Below, piece after piece: positions 4,616-14,084 of a stretch of DNA of 36,474 nt. Below the pieces are notes generated by a model. It was given only the letters and a program-made list of their open reading frames with translations. It ran no database searches and was not told the origin of the DNA. The translations under genes and the position numbers were made by a program. The stretch's first letter is position 1; every line of letters starts with the position of its first letter. Source of the stretch: an uncultured Actinomycetes bacterium (GTDB lineage Bacteria > Actinomycetota > Thermoleophilia > RBG-16-64-13); NCBI GenBank assembly GCA_903873715.1, contig CAIQPS010000128.1:1-36474 (forward strand). The letters run 5' to 3'.

Positions 4616-6622
4616 ATGCCTTCTTACAACAGCTTGGATAGCGCGGCGTGCGAGATGCTGTCGGCGTGCGAGGGGGTCGTCGAGACTTCCTTCAGCCGGG
4701 CGGACGCGATGCTGCCCTGCTCGATCGGCGCGGACGCGCTGTGCTGCCGGCACTGCGCCATGGGGCCGTGCCGCCTGATAGGCCCTCACATGACCGGCGT
4801 GTGCGGCGCCACTCGCTCCACAGTCGTCGCCCGTAACTTCGCCCGCGCCGTCGCCGCCGGGGCTGCCGCTCACTCCGACCACGGGCGCGACATCGTGTTC
4901 GCCCTGCTCGCCGTCGCCAAGGGCGAGGCCAAGAGCTTCCGCATCCGCGACGAGGCCAAGCTCCGTGAGGTGGCCGGCCATCTCAACGTCAAGACAGAAG
5001 GGCGCACCACCGAGGAGATCGCTCTCGATGTCGCCGAGAAGGCCTTAGCGGAGTTCGGCAAGCAGACCGGCTCGCTCTCCTATTTCAGAAGGGCCACCAT
5101 CCCCCGCCAGGAGATTTGGCGCGAGCAGCGTGTGATGACCAGAGGCATCGACCGCGAGGTCGTGGAGCTCATGCACCGCACCCACATGGGGACCGACCAG
5201 GATCCGAAGAACCTGCTGGACGGCTGCATCCGCGCGGCCCTCGGCGACGGCTGGGGCGGCTCGATGCTGGGCACCGACCTCAGCGACGTGCTCTTCGGCA
5301 CTCCCAGCCCGCTCAAGAGCAAGGTGAACCTCGGGGTCCTCAAGGACGATGAGGTGAACGTCGTGGTCCACGGGCACGACCCGATCCTCTCCGAGATGAT
5401 CGTGGCTGCGTCCACCGATCCCGAGATCATCGAATACGCCAAGAGCAAGGGCGCCAACGGGATCAACCTCGCGGGTATCTGCTGCACCGCCAATGAGGTC
5501 CTCATGCGTCACGGCATCCCGCCGGCAGGCAACTTCCTCTCCCAGGAGCTGGCCATCGCCACCGGCGCCGTGGAAGCCATGGTGGTGGACGTCCAGTGCA
5601 TCATGCAGGCACTGGCCAAGCTGTCCCAGCAGTTCCACACGAAACTCATCACCACCTCGCCCAAGGCCAAGATCGAAGGCGCGGACCACTTCGAGTTCGA
5701 CGAGCATCACGCATACGAGGACGCCAAGAAGATCATCCGCACCGCCATCGACAACTACGGCAACCGTGGCAAGACCAAGATCCCGCAGGTCAACGAGGCG
5801 CTGGTGGCTGGCTTCTCGCACGAGTACATCCGCTACATGCAGGGTGGCCACTTCCGCGGCTCGTTCCGCCCGCTCAACGACGCCATCGCCGCCGGCCGTA
5901 TCCGCGGCCTCGCGGCAGTCGTCGGCTGCAACAACGTCCGCGTTACCCACGACGCGCCCATCTCCCAGACGATCAAGGCGCTCATCGAGAACGACGTCCT
6001 GGTGGCCGTCACCGGGTGCGCCGCCAGCGGCGCCGCCAAGTACGGCTACCTCAAGCCGGAGTTCATGGAGCAGGCCGGCGCCGGTCTGCGCGAAGTCTGC
6101 GAGGCGATCGGCATCCCGCCGGTCATCCACGTGGGCTCGTGCGTCGACAACTCCCGCCTGCTCACCATCCTCACCGAGTGCGCCACTGAAGGCGGCCTGG
6201 GCGAGGACATCTCCGACCTCCCGGCGGTGGGTATCTGCCCCGAGTACATGTCAGAGAAGGCCCTTTCCATCGGCACCTACTGCGCGGCCTCCGGCGCCTA
6301 CACCCTGTTCGGCCTCCCCTCCCCCGCGGCGGGCAGCCCGGCCGTCATGGACATGATGCTGAACGGTTGGATGGAACGCTTCGGCGGCGGGATCGACTTC
6401 GAGCCCGACATCGACAAGCTGATCGAGAAGGCCCTCGCTCACATCGACCTCAAGCGCAAGGAACTCGGGCTCACCGAATACGATCCCGAGCGCTACGGCC
6501 AGAGCGGCGACCGCCTGATGGAGGAGATCCTCGAGCAGGCCGGCGATTTCGCGCCTCTCAACCTGTACTCAGTCAAGGACGCTGCGGCCGCCGCGTCCGC
6601 CGGCAACAAACAGACCGTCTAA
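4616..6622 (+). CDS. cooS (acsA): Carbon monoxide dehydrogenase, catalytic subunit of CODH/ACS
   Basis: The 668-residue Ni-Fe CODH interconverts CO2 and CO and feeds CO to acetyl-CoA synthase. The N-terminal cysteines for the D and B clusters are present (C35, C43/C44, C47, C52, C63). All C-cluster ligands are present: H254 in VHGHDP, C290 in GICCTANE, C328 in VDVQC, C438 in VVGCNN, C468 in VTGCAASG and C509 in VGSCVDN. The SEKALSIGTY segment, which carries the catalytic Lys, is also present, so the enzyme should be active. The ATG at 4616 follows AAAAGGAGAG. A small inverted repeat (CTCTG 4583-4587, CAGAG 4591-4595) lies just before the ribosome site. Adjacent acsB supports assignment as the ACS-associated CODH and not a monofunctional one. 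No in-frame break. Confidence 0.97.
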   Translation: MPSYNSLDSAACEMLSACEGVVETSFSRADAMLPCSIGADALCCRHCAMGPCRLIGPHMTGVCGATRSTVVARNFARAVAAGAAAHSDHGRDIVFALLAVAKGEAKSFRIRDEAKLREVAGHLNVKTEGRTTEEIALDVAEKALAEFGKQTGSLSYFRRATIPRQEIWREQRVMTRGIDREVVELMHRTHMGTDQDPKNLLDGCIRAALGDGWGGSMLGTDLSDVLFGTPSPLKSKVNLGVLKDDEVNVVVHGHDPILSEMIVAASTDPEIIEYAKSKGANGINLAGICCTANEVLMRHGIPPAGNFLSQELAIATGAVEAMVVDVQCIMQALAKLSQQFHTKLITTSPKAKIEGADHFEFDEHHAYEDAKKIIRTAIDNYGNRGKTKIPQVNEALVAGFSHEYIRYMQGGHFRGSFRPLNDAIAAGRIRGLAAVVGCNNVRVTHDAPISQTIKALIENDVLVAVTGCAASGAAKYGYLKPEFMEQAGAGLREVCEAIGIPPVIHVGSCVDNSRLLTILTECATEGGLGEDISDLPAVGICPEYMSEKALSIGTYCAASGAYTLFGLPSPAAGSPAVMDMMLNGWMERFGGGIDFEPDIDKLIEKALAHIDLKRKELGLTEYDPERYGQSGDRLMEEILEQAGDFAPLNLYSVKDAAAAASAGNKQTV

Positions 6623-6638
6623 TCGGAGGTTCAGTCAG

Positions 6639-8897
6639 ATGTCGAAATACATCGCGAAGGCGGCCATCCGAGGCGCGACTGCGATCGTCAACGAGGCCGA
6701 CCAGTTGCTCGAAGCGGCCATCGCCGACCTGGGTGCGGACAAAGAGGTGGCGTTCACCAACACCGCCTACTATCTCCCGACCATCCTGGGCTTCACCGGC
6801 AAGGAAGTCAGCAACCTCGGCCAGTTGCGCGACGTGGTGGCGCACTGCAAGACGCTGCTGAACGAGCCTCCGGGCGACGAGCTCTGGCTGCCCTACCTGG
6901 GTGAGACCCTGGACAGCGGCGCCGCCACCCTGCTCGCCGCCGAGACCATCGAAGCCGTGCGGTTCGTCCGCGGCCAGCAACCGGAGAAGATCGACGGCCT
7001 GCAGTTGGTGGGCACCAGCGCGCCCGGTGGCCCGGGCTACGCCAACGGTCCCATCGACGACATCCAGCTCCGCGCCTGGGGCATCCAGCTCGTGGACGGC
7101 CGCATGCCCGGCTTCGCCGCCATCGTCGGCTGCGCCCGCAGCAACGAAGCGGCCGTGACCCTCATCCGCGAGCTCCAGAAGCGTAATATCTTGGTGTTCC
7201 TGTCCGGCAACGTGAACGGTCGCAGCATCATCGACCAGTTGCAGGAAGAGGGCGTCGAGATGGGCTACGACACCTACATCGTGCCCTTCGGCCGCGACAC
7301 CATCTCGGCCATCTACGCCTTGGGCTTCGCCACCCGCTCCGCGCTGACCTTCGGTGGTATGTCCGGCGGCCAGATCCGCGACATCCTGCTCTACAACAAG
7401 TTCCGCGTGTTCGCCTTCGTCCTCGCCCTCGGCGAAGTGGACGACCTCAAGTACGCGGCCGCGGCCGGCGCCATCAACTACGGCTTCCCGGTCATCGCGG
7501 ACACGGTCATCCCGCAGATCCTCCCGACCGGCGTCACGGCCTACGAGCACGTCGTCAGCATGCCGTTCGACGACATCGAGGGCGACACCGACACCGACAA
7601 GGCCCGCCGCATGGTGCAGCGCGCCATCGAGGTCCGCGGCGTCAAGATCAAGATCACCGACGTTCCGATCCCCGTCCCCTACGGTTCCGCCTTCGAGGGC
7701 GAGCGCATCCGCCGCGCCGACATGCGCGTCGAGTTCGGGGGCAGCAAGTCCACAGCCTTCGAATATCTGCGTATGGTCGATAGCGACTCGATCGAAGACG
7801 GCAGGATAACCGTGGTCGGGCCGGACTTCTCGGAGATCAAAGACGGCGGCGCGATGAACATGGGCATGGTCATCGAGGTGGCCGGCCGCAAGATGCAGGA
7901 AGACTTCGAGCCCGTCCTCGAGCGCCAGATGCACTACTTCGTCAACGGCGCCTCCGGCATCCAGCACGTGGGTCAGCGCGACATCACCTGGATCCGCTTC
8001 AGCAAGGCTGCCGTAGACAAAGGCTTCGGTCTCAAGAACCTGGGCGACATCGCCCACGCCCGTTTGCACGCGGAGTTCGGGGCGATCGTCGACAAGGTGC
8101 AGGTGACCATCTACACCGACCCGGAGAAGTTCGAGGAGTGGCTAGCGAAAGCCCGCGAAGCGTATCTCAACCGCAACGTCCGGCTGGCCGGCCTCATCGA
8201 CAGCAACGTCGAGGAGTTCTACAGCTGCACGTTGTGCCAGAGCTTCGCCCCCACCCACGTGTGCGTCATCTCGCCTGAACGTCTGGGCCTGTGCGGCGCC
8301 TACAACTGGCTGGACTGCAAGGCTTCCTACCAGATCAACCCCACCGGGCCCAACCAGCCCATCTACAAGGGCACCTGCATCGACGCGGACAAGGGTGTCT
8401 GGGAGGGCAGCAACGCGTTCGTGTATGCGAACTCCCAGCAGGCCGTGGACAACGTGTCGCTGTACTCCATCATGGACAGCCCGATGACGGCGTGCGGTTG
8501 CTTCGAGTGCCTGGTGATGCTCATCCCCGAGGCCAACGGCGTCATGGTCGTCTCCCGCGAGGACCCGAGCATGACCCCGGCCGGCATGACCTTCTCCACC
8601 CTGGCCGGCGTGGCCGGTGGCGGTCTGCAGTCGCCGGGCATCATGGGCGTCGGCAAGTACTACCTCACCAGCAAGAAGTTCATCGCTGCCGAGGGCGGCT
8701 TCAAGAGGGTCGTCTGGATGTCCAGCAACCTCAAAGCCATCATGGCGGACGAACTCAAGCAGGTGGCCGAGCGCGAGGGCGATCCCGACCTCATCGACAA
8801 GATCGCCGACGAGCGCTCCGCCACGACCGTCGAAGAACTGCTGCCCTTCCTCGAAGAGAAGGGGCATCCGGCTCTCGTCATGGAATCCATCATCTAG
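6639..8897 (+). CDS. acsB: Acetyl-CoA synthase subunit of CODH/ACS
   Basis: The 752-residue protein joins CO, a methyl group from the corrinoid protein and CoA into acetyl-CoA. It is of the long bacterial type, with an N-terminal CODH-binding domain of about 310 residues, a middle domain, and a C-terminal A-cluster domain. The A-cluster ligands are C530, C533, C542 and C552 for the [4Fe-4S] and bridging sites. C619-G620-C621 (ACGCFEC) binds the distal nickel. Numbering is shifted by 24 relative to the Moorella enzyme, with identical spacing. It starts 16 bp after cooS behind CGGAGG. Nickel loading is likely to need AcsF, encoded downstream. Confidence 0.97.
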   Translation: MSKYIAKAAIRGATAIVNEADQLLEAAIADLGADKEVAFTNTAYYLPTILGFTGKEVSNLGQLRDVVAHCKTLLNEPPGDELWLPYLGETLDSGAATLLAAETIEAVRFVRGQQPEKIDGLQLVGTSAPGGPGYANGPIDDIQLRAWGIQLVDGRMPGFAAIVGCARSNEAAVTLIRELQKRNILVFLSGNVNGRSIIDQLQEEGVEMGYDTYIVPFGRDTISAIYALGFATRSALTFGGMSGGQIRDILLYNKFRVFAFVLALGEVDDLKYAAAAGAINYGFPVIADTVIPQILPTGVTAYEHVVSMPFDDIEGDTDTDKARRMVQRAIEVRGVKIKITDVPIPVPYGSAFEGERIRRADMRVEFGGSKSTAFEYLRMVDSDSIEDGRITVVGPDFSEIKDGGAMNMGMVIEVAGRKMQEDFEPVLERQMHYFVNGASGIQHVGQRDITWIRFSKAAVDKGFGLKNLGDIAHARLHAEFGAIVDKVQVTIYTDPEKFEEWLAKAREAYLNRNVRLAGLIDSNVEEFYSCTLCQSFAPTHVCVISPERLGLCGAYNWLDCKASYQINPTGPNQPIYKGTCIDADKGVWEGSNAFVYANSQQAVDNVSLYSIMDSPMTACGCFECLVMLIPEANGVMVVSREDPSMTPAGMTFSTLAGVAGGGLQSPGIMGVGKYYLTSKKFIAAEGGFKRVVWMSSNLKAIMADELKQVAEREGDPDLIDKIADERSATTVEELLPFLEEKGHPALVMESII

Positions 8898-8924
8898 ATC
8901 CGGCAGGCATCGAAAGGAGACCCT

Positions 8925-9875
8925 ATGGCAGTCCCTGAGGTAAAAGAGAAGTACGCCGGTCGGATACAAGAGGTGACCCTGGGCGCCGGCAGCCGCGGCA
9001 AGACGGTCGCCATCGGCGGCGAGTCGACCCTGCCCTTCCTCCACTTCGAAGGCACCGTGGCCAACCGCCCGGCGATCGCCATCGAGGTGAGCGACCGCGA
9101 GCCCGACGACTGGTCCCCGCTCCTCAAAGAGGCGTGGGGCGACGTGATGGGCGACCCGGCAAAGTGGGCGGCCAAAGCCGAGGAACTCGGCGCGGACGTC
9201 ATCGCGCTCTCGCTCGACAGCGCCCATCCGGAGCGCGGCAACACGGGCGCCGACGACGCCCGCAAGACCGTGCGCAAAGTGCTGGAGGCCACCACCCTCC
9301 CGCTCATCGTCTACGGCCCCGGCCAGAAGGACAAGGACAACGAGGTCCTCGTCGCAGCGGCCGAGGAAGCCAAGGGCGAGCGCATCGCCATCGGTAACGC
9401 CGAGGAGAAGAACTACCGCACGATCGTGGCGGCAGCGCTGGCGAACGACCAGGTCGTCATCGCCAAGAGCCCCATGGACGTGAACCTCGCCAAACAGCTC
9501 AACGTGCTCATCGGCGACATGGGCATCCCCAAAGACCGCATCATCATGGACCCGACCACCGGCGCCCTCGGCTACGGGGTCGAGTACAGCTACTCGGTCA
9601 TGGAGCGCGTCCGCCTCGCCGCCCTGGGTGGCGACGCCACCCTTCAGCAGCCCATGGTGCTGACGGTGGGCTACGAGGCCTGGCGCACCAAAGAAGCCCG
9701 GACCAACGACGAAGTCCCCCAGGAATGGGGCGACTGGGCCCAGCGCGCGATCCTCTGGGAAGCCAACACCGCCATCACCCTGGTCAACACCGGGGCGAAC
9801 CTGCTGGTGCTGCGGCATCCCCAGTCGGTGGCGCTGGTCCGCAAGGCCATCGACCGGCTCATGGCCGGAGCCTAG
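8925..9875 (+). CDS. acsD: Corrinoid/iron-sulfur protein, small subunit
   Basis: The 316-residue TIM-barrel protein forms the CFeSP heterodimer with AcsC and holds the corrinoid cofactor at the subunit interface. Family landmarks include PFLHFEG near the N-terminus, LSLDSAHPE, PLIVYGPG and IIMDPTTGALGYGVEYSYSVMER. The length is typical. It starts 27 bp after acsB, with AAAGGAG before the ATG, and is followed by acsC after a 44-bp gap. No unusual features were noted. Confidence 0.95.
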   Translation: MAVPEVKEKYAGRIQEVTLGAGSRGKTVAIGGESTLPFLHFEGTVANRPAIAIEVSDREPDDWSPLLKEAWGDVMGDPAKWAAKAEELGADVIALSLDSAHPERGNTGADDARKTVRKVLEATTLPLIVYGPGQKDKDNEVLVAAAEEAKGERIAIGNAEEKNYRTIVAAALANDQVVIAKSPMDVNLAKQLNVLIGDMGIPKDRIIMDPTTGALGYGVEYSYSVMERVRLAALGGDATLQQPMVLTVGYEAWRTKEARTNDEVPQEWGDWAQRAILWEANTAITLVNTGANLLVLRHPQSVALVRKAIDRLMAGA

Positions 9876-9919
9876 GCGCTATCAGTACACATCCGAGTAC
9901 AGACGAAAGGAGCGCCTAG

Positions 9920-11263
9920 ATGGCCCTCAGTGGGATTCAGATCTACAAGGTACTGCCGCAGACGAACTGCAAAGAGTGCGGCGTGGCCACCTGCTTGGCC
10001 TTCGCCATGAAGCTGGCCGCCCGCCAGGCAGAGCTGTCGGCGTGCCCGTACGTGTCCGACGAGGCGAAAGCCATGCTGGACACCGCGGCCGCCCCGCCCA
10101 TCCGCCTCATCACGCTGGGCGCCGGCGACCGCAAGCTGGAAGTCGGCAACGAGACCGTGGTCTACCGGCATGAGAAGACCTTCGTGCACCAGCCCGGCCT
10201 CTTCCTGCGGCTGCCCGCCTCTCTCTCCGACGCCGACTTCGCAGCCGGTGTCGACAAGGTGGCCGGCTACACCGTCGAGCGCGTCGGCCAGATGCTGCGC
10301 ACCGACGGCGTCGCAATCGAAGGCGCGTCCGCCGATGCCTTCGCCGCTCGCGTCAAACAGGCCGTCGACAAGGGCCTGGCCGTCATCCTGCTCGCGTCCG
10401 ACCCGGCCGTCATCGAAGCCGGTCTCGCCGCCGCAGGCAACACCAAGCCGCTCATCTACGCCGGCGCCGGCGCCGACTCGGCAGCCCTGGCCCCGCTGGC
10501 CAAGAAGTACTCCGCCAGCCTCACGGTCGGCGCCGCGGGCGACCTCGAAGCCCTGGCCGCCGCCACCGAGAAGGCCGTGGCCGCAGGTGCCGAGGATCTG
10601 GTGCTCGACCCGGGCATGACCGGTTGGGCCGACGCCCTGGCGCTCCCCGCCCAGCTGCGCCGTGCCGCCATCAAGAAGAACTTCAAGCAGCTCGGTTACC
10701 CGATCATCGCCTTCCCGGGGTCGCTCAGCGACAGCGCCGAGGAAGAAGCGATGCTGGCGAGCCTGCTTATCGGTAAATACGCGGGCCTCATCGTCCTCGA
10801 CCGGTTCGACCAGGCCGTGGTCTACTCGCTGCTGGCTCTCCGCCAGAACATCTACACCGACCCGCAGAAACCCATCCAGGTCAGCCCCGGCCTGTACGAG
10901 ATCGGCGAGCCCGAACCGGGCTCCCCGCTGCTCGTCACCACCAACTTCTCCCTCACCTACTTCTCGGTGGCGGGCGAGGTCGAAGGCAGCGGCCGCAAGG
11001 CCTGGCTCCTCGTGGCCGACTCCGAGGGCCTCTCGGTGCTCACCGCCTGGGCGGCCGGCAAGTTCGACGCCGAAGCGATCGCCAAAGCGGTCAAGACCAC
11101 CGGCGTCGCCGAAAAGATCAACCACAAGAGCATCGTCCTTCCGGGAGCCGTCGCCGGTCTGTCCGGTGAGCTCGAGGAAGAACTGCCGGGCTGGAAGGTG
11201 CTTGTCGGCCCGCGCGAATCCATCGGTATCCCCTCCTATCTGAAGCTCCTGGCCTCTCAGTAG
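9920..11263 (+). CDS. acsC: Corrinoid/iron-sulfur protein, large subunit
   Basis: The 447-residue subunit carries methyl-cobamide between the methyltransferase AcsE and AcsB. The N-terminal [4Fe-4S] domain has C17, C20, C25 and C42 (TNCKECGVATC...ACP), the low-potential cluster used in reductive activation. A TIM barrel follows, then a C-terminal B12-binding domain. A good ribosome site, AAAGGAG, precedes the ATG. It is separated from acsV by only 5 bp. Confidence 0.95.
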   Translation: MALSGIQIYKVLPQTNCKECGVATCLAFAMKLAARQAELSACPYVSDEAKAMLDTAAAPPIRLITLGAGDRKLEVGNETVVYRHEKTFVHQPGLFLRLPASLSDADFAAGVDKVAGYTVERVGQMLRTDGVAIEGASADAFAARVKQAVDKGLAVILLASDPAVIEAGLAAAGNTKPLIYAGAGADSAALAPLAKKYSASLTVGAAGDLEALAAATEKAVAAGAEDLVLDPGMTGWADALALPAQLRRAAIKKNFKQLGYPIIAFPGSLSDSAEEEAMLASLLIGKYAGLIVLDRFDQAVVYSLLALRQNIYTDPQKPIQVSPGLYEIGEPEPGSPLLVTTNFSLTYFSVAGEVEGSGRKAWLLVADSEGLSVLTAWAAGKFDAEAIAKAVKTTGVAEKINHKSIVLPGAVAGLSGELEEELPGWKVLVGPRESIGIPSYLKLLASQ

Positions 11264-11268
11264 GATCC

Positions 11269-13290
11269 ATGCCACTGAGCGACGACACAGCTCTCCTTGA
11301 CGGCACCACGGCCGGGGCGCAAGCTCCGGACGTGGCCGTCCGCCTGGAGCCCGCCGGCGTGACGGTCACCGTCCCGGCAGGCTCGCTCCTGGAGGACGCC
11401 ATCTCCAAGGCCGGCCTTCGCGTCGCACTGCCCTGCGGGGGGCAGGGCCGCTGCGGCCGTTGCGTCGTACAGGTGAAGGAGGGCTCTGTCCGTCGCCGGT
11501 CCACCGTCCGCCTCGGGGCCGAGCAGATCGAAGAGGGTTACGCTCTGGCCTGTCAGACCCTGGTCAACAGTGATGCGGTGGTCCTCCTGATCGACGCGGA
11601 GCCGCGGCAGGAACGGATCGTCGGCGGGGACCTGGCGGACAAGGTGGCCAGAGAGAGCGTTCCGTGCGATCGCCGGCGTGCGCCCGTCGTGTCGGCCTAC
11701 CGGGTGGTCGTACCTCCCCCGGACATGGCCGACAACACCCCGGATTTCGAGCGCCTGCAGCGGGAGATGGCTCTCCAGTACGGCATCAGGCGCATCACTC
11801 CCTCTCTGACCGCCTTGGCTCGCCTGCCGGAGTCCCTGCGGAACGGGGAGTGGACGGTCACGGCAGTGATCGAGCAGCGCGACCCGGACGTGGCCTTGGC
11901 CTTGGACCCCACGGACTCGGCGGGCTCCTATCGTCTGCTGGACGTCTTTCCCGGCGACCAGCCACCTCGGCTCTATGGGGCGGCTATCGACATCGGGACG
12001 ACCACCGTAGTGGCATATCTGACCGACCTAGCCACCGGTGAGGTCGTGGACGGCCTCTCCGCCTACAACGACCAGATCGCGCGGGGCGAGGACGTCATCT
12101 CCCGCATCATCTACGGGAAACAGCTGGCGCGGCGGGTCGAGTTGCGCGAGCGCGTGGTCGGCACCATGAACGGCTTGCTCGACGAGATGCTGTCCCGCAA
12201 GCGGCTCACACGCGACGACATCCTCGCCGTGGTCGTGGCGGGGAACACCACCATGACACATCTGTTCCTGGGTCTCGACCCGGCGAACATCCGGCTGGAG
12301 CCCTACGTGGGCGCCGCGGGCAAGTTCCCGCTCGTACCCGCCTCGACCCTCAGCCTGCACGTACACCCGGAGGCGCTCGTCGACTGCATGCCGGCCGTCG
12401 GAGCGTACGTCGGCGGCGACATCACCGCGGGCGCACTCATATCCGGCATGACCGAGGGGGAAGAGATAGCCCTGTTCCTGGACATCGGTACCAATGGCGA
12501 GATGGTCCTCGGCAACAACGAATGGCTCATCAGTTGCGCCTGCTCGGCCGGCCCAGGCTTTGAAGGAGCCGGTGCGAGTTCGGGCATGAGGGCCGTCCGG
12601 GGTGCCATCGAGGAGGTCTGGATCGACCCGGTCACCTTCGAACCCACCGTCACCACCATCGGTGGCGACGTGCCCCGCGGCATCTGCGGCTCGGGGATGA
12701 TCTCGCTCATGGGCGAACTCATGATGACGGGGATCATCAACAAGAGTGGCCGCATATCCCCCGATATCCCCACCAAGCGCATCCGTGAAGGCCACAACGG
12801 CTTGGAGTACGTGGTGGTGTGGGCCGACGATACCGCGACCGGCGAGCGGGACATCATCCTGGACGACACCGACATCATCAACCTGCTTCGGGCCAAGGCC
12901 GCCATCTACGCCGGCGCCGCCGTGCTCTGCGAGAGCGTGGGCCTGTCCATCACGGACGTCGACCGGGTGCTCATCGGGGGGTCGTTCGGCAAACACATCG
13001 ACGTCGAGAAGGCCATCCAGATCGGCCTCTTGCCGGATCTGCCCTGGGACCGCTTCTCGTACCTGGGGAACACTTCCCTCCAGGGCGCGTACCACGCGCT
13101 CGTCTGCCGGACATGCCGGGCGGAGATCGAGGACATCGCCTCGAAGATGACCTACCTGGAGCTGAGCGCGGACAACCGGTTCATGGACGCGTTCACATCC
13201 GCCCTGTTCCTGCCCCACACCGACGAGAGCCTCTTCCCGTCGGTCCAACAAAGCCTCGAGGCCCGTAAACAAGGAGTGTCCGCCGTATGA
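11269..13290 (+). CDS. acsV: Corrinoid activation protein (RACo/AcsV type), 2Fe-2S ASKHA ATPase
   Basis: The 673-residue protein reactivates the CFeSP when its cobalt is oxidised from Co(I) to Co(II), using ATP and an electron from its own cluster. It begins with a plant-type [2Fe-2S] ferredoxin domain (C56, C62, C65, C95). Next come a linker and middle domain, then the ASKHA ATPase core with AAIDIGTTTVVAY, VVAGNTTMTH, LFLDIGTNGEMVLG, SAGPGFEGAGASSGM and VLIGGSFGKHID. The first ~20 residues before the ferredoxin domain look dispensable, but TAGGA just before 11269 supports this start. Its stop overlaps acsF by 4 bp (ATGA). Confidence 0.94.
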   Translation: MPLSDDTALLDGTTAGAQAPDVAVRLEPAGVTVTVPAGSLLEDAISKAGLRVALPCGGQGRCGRCVVQVKEGSVRRRSTVRLGAEQIEEGYALACQTLVNSDAVVLLIDAEPRQERIVGGDLADKVARESVPCDRRRAPVVSAYRVVVPPPDMADNTPDFERLQREMALQYGIRRITPSLTALARLPESLRNGEWTVTAVIEQRDPDVALALDPTDSAGSYRLLDVFPGDQPPRLYGAAIDIGTTTVVAYLTDLATGEVVDGLSAYNDQIARGEDVISRIIYGKQLARRVELRERVVGTMNGLLDEMLSRKRLTRDDILAVVVAGNTTMTHLFLGLDPANIRLEPYVGAAGKFPLVPASTLSLHVHPEALVDCMPAVGAYVGGDITAGALISGMTEGEEIALFLDIGTNGEMVLGNNEWLISCACSAGPGFEGAGASSGMRAVRGAIEEVWIDPVTFEPTVTTIGGDVPRGICGSGMISLMGELMMTGIINKSGRISPDIPTKRIREGHNGLEYVVVWADDTATGERDIILDDTDIINLLRAKAAIYAGAAVLCESVGLSITDVDRVLIGGSFGKHIDVEKAIQIGLLPDLPWDRFSYLGNTSLQGAYHALVCRTCRAEIEDIASKMTYLELSADNRFMDAFTSALFLPHTDESLFPSVQQSLEARKQGVSAV

Positions 13291-14069
13291 CCTTGACCAT
13301 AGCCATAGTCGGGAAGGGCGGCACCGGCAAGACCACGTTCGCTTCTCTCACCGTCAAGTATCTGACCGAGATCGGGATGACCCCGGTCCTGGCCATAGAC
13401 GCCGACCCCAGCGCGAACCTCAACATGGCCCTCGGCATGGAGCTCGGCGACACCGTCGGCCAGATCCGCGAAGACACCCGCGACCAGGTGACCGGCGGGA
13501 CCTTCGCCCCAGGCGTCTCCAAGCCTGACTGGTTCCAGTACCAGGTGGAGAACTGCGTGGTCGAGGGCGACGACGTGGACCTCATCTCCATGGGCCGGCC
13601 CGAAGGGCCCGGCTGCTACTGCGCCGCCAACCACATGCTGCGCGAGGCCATCGACCGGCTCGGCAACTCCTACAAGGCCGTCGTGATCGACAACGAAGCC
13701 GGCATGGAGCACATCAGCCGGCAGACCACCCGCGACGTCGACTGGCTGTTCATAGTCACCGACCCGTCCCAGCGCGGACTGGTGGCGGCGGAGCAGATCG
13801 TCTACCTCATCGATTCCCTCGGCGCGCGCATCGCGCACGCGGGCCTCGTCGTCAACCGGGTGACCGGCGACCTGTCCCCCGCGTGGAGCGAGCGGGCCGC
13901 GGCGCTGGGAGTGCCGCTGCTGGGCGCCGTGCCGCAAGACCCGGGCGTCTCCGTGCGGGACGCCGACGGCCTGCCCCTCGTCGACCTCGATGGCTCTTCT
14001 GCCATCTACCCTGCCGTGAAGGCCATCCTCGAGAAGTGCCTTATGGAAACGACCGCCCAGCGTCCGTAG
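13287..14069 (+). CDS. acsF: AcsF/CooC-family nickel-insertion ATPase, probably for acetyl-CoA synthase
   Basis: The 260-residue MinD-like ATPase has the Walker A GKGGTGKTT (residues 9-17), the IDADPSANL switch, the metal-binding pair C110-Y-C112 in GPGCYCAANHMLR, and the DNEAGMEH motif. It is encoded inside the ACS part of the cluster, translationally coupled to acsV. Characterised AcsF proteins promote nickel loading of the ACS A-cluster. It is clearly distinct from the CooC at 2446 (GVGKTT, C-V-C). Assignment to AcsB and not CooS rests on position and family, not on a unique motif. Confidence 0.9.
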   Translation: MTLTIAIVGKGGTGKTTFASLTVKYLTEIGMTPVLAIDADPSANLNMALGMELGDTVGQIREDTRDQVTGGTFAPGVSKPDWFQYQVENCVVEGDDVDLISMGRPEGPGCYCAANHMLREAIDRLGNSYKAVVIDNEAGMEHISRQTTRDVDWLFIVTDPSQRGLVAAEQIVYLIDSLGARIAHAGLVVNRVTGDLSPAWSERAAALGVPLLGAVPQDPGVSVRDADGLPLVDLDGSSAIYPAVKAILEKCLMETTAQRP

Positions 14070-14084
14070 ATAGGAGGACCTTTA

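Noticed and set aside
6573-9818. Very long open frames antisense to acsB and acsD (498 and 558 codons)
   Set aside because: They mirror the codon bias of high-GC genes on the plus strand, have low-complexity His/Asp/Val-rich translations and match no family; acsB and acsD explain this DNA.
12028-13272. 414-codon open frame antisense to acsV
   Set aside because: Same shadow effect; acsV carries clear ferredoxin and ASKHA motifs in the other strand.
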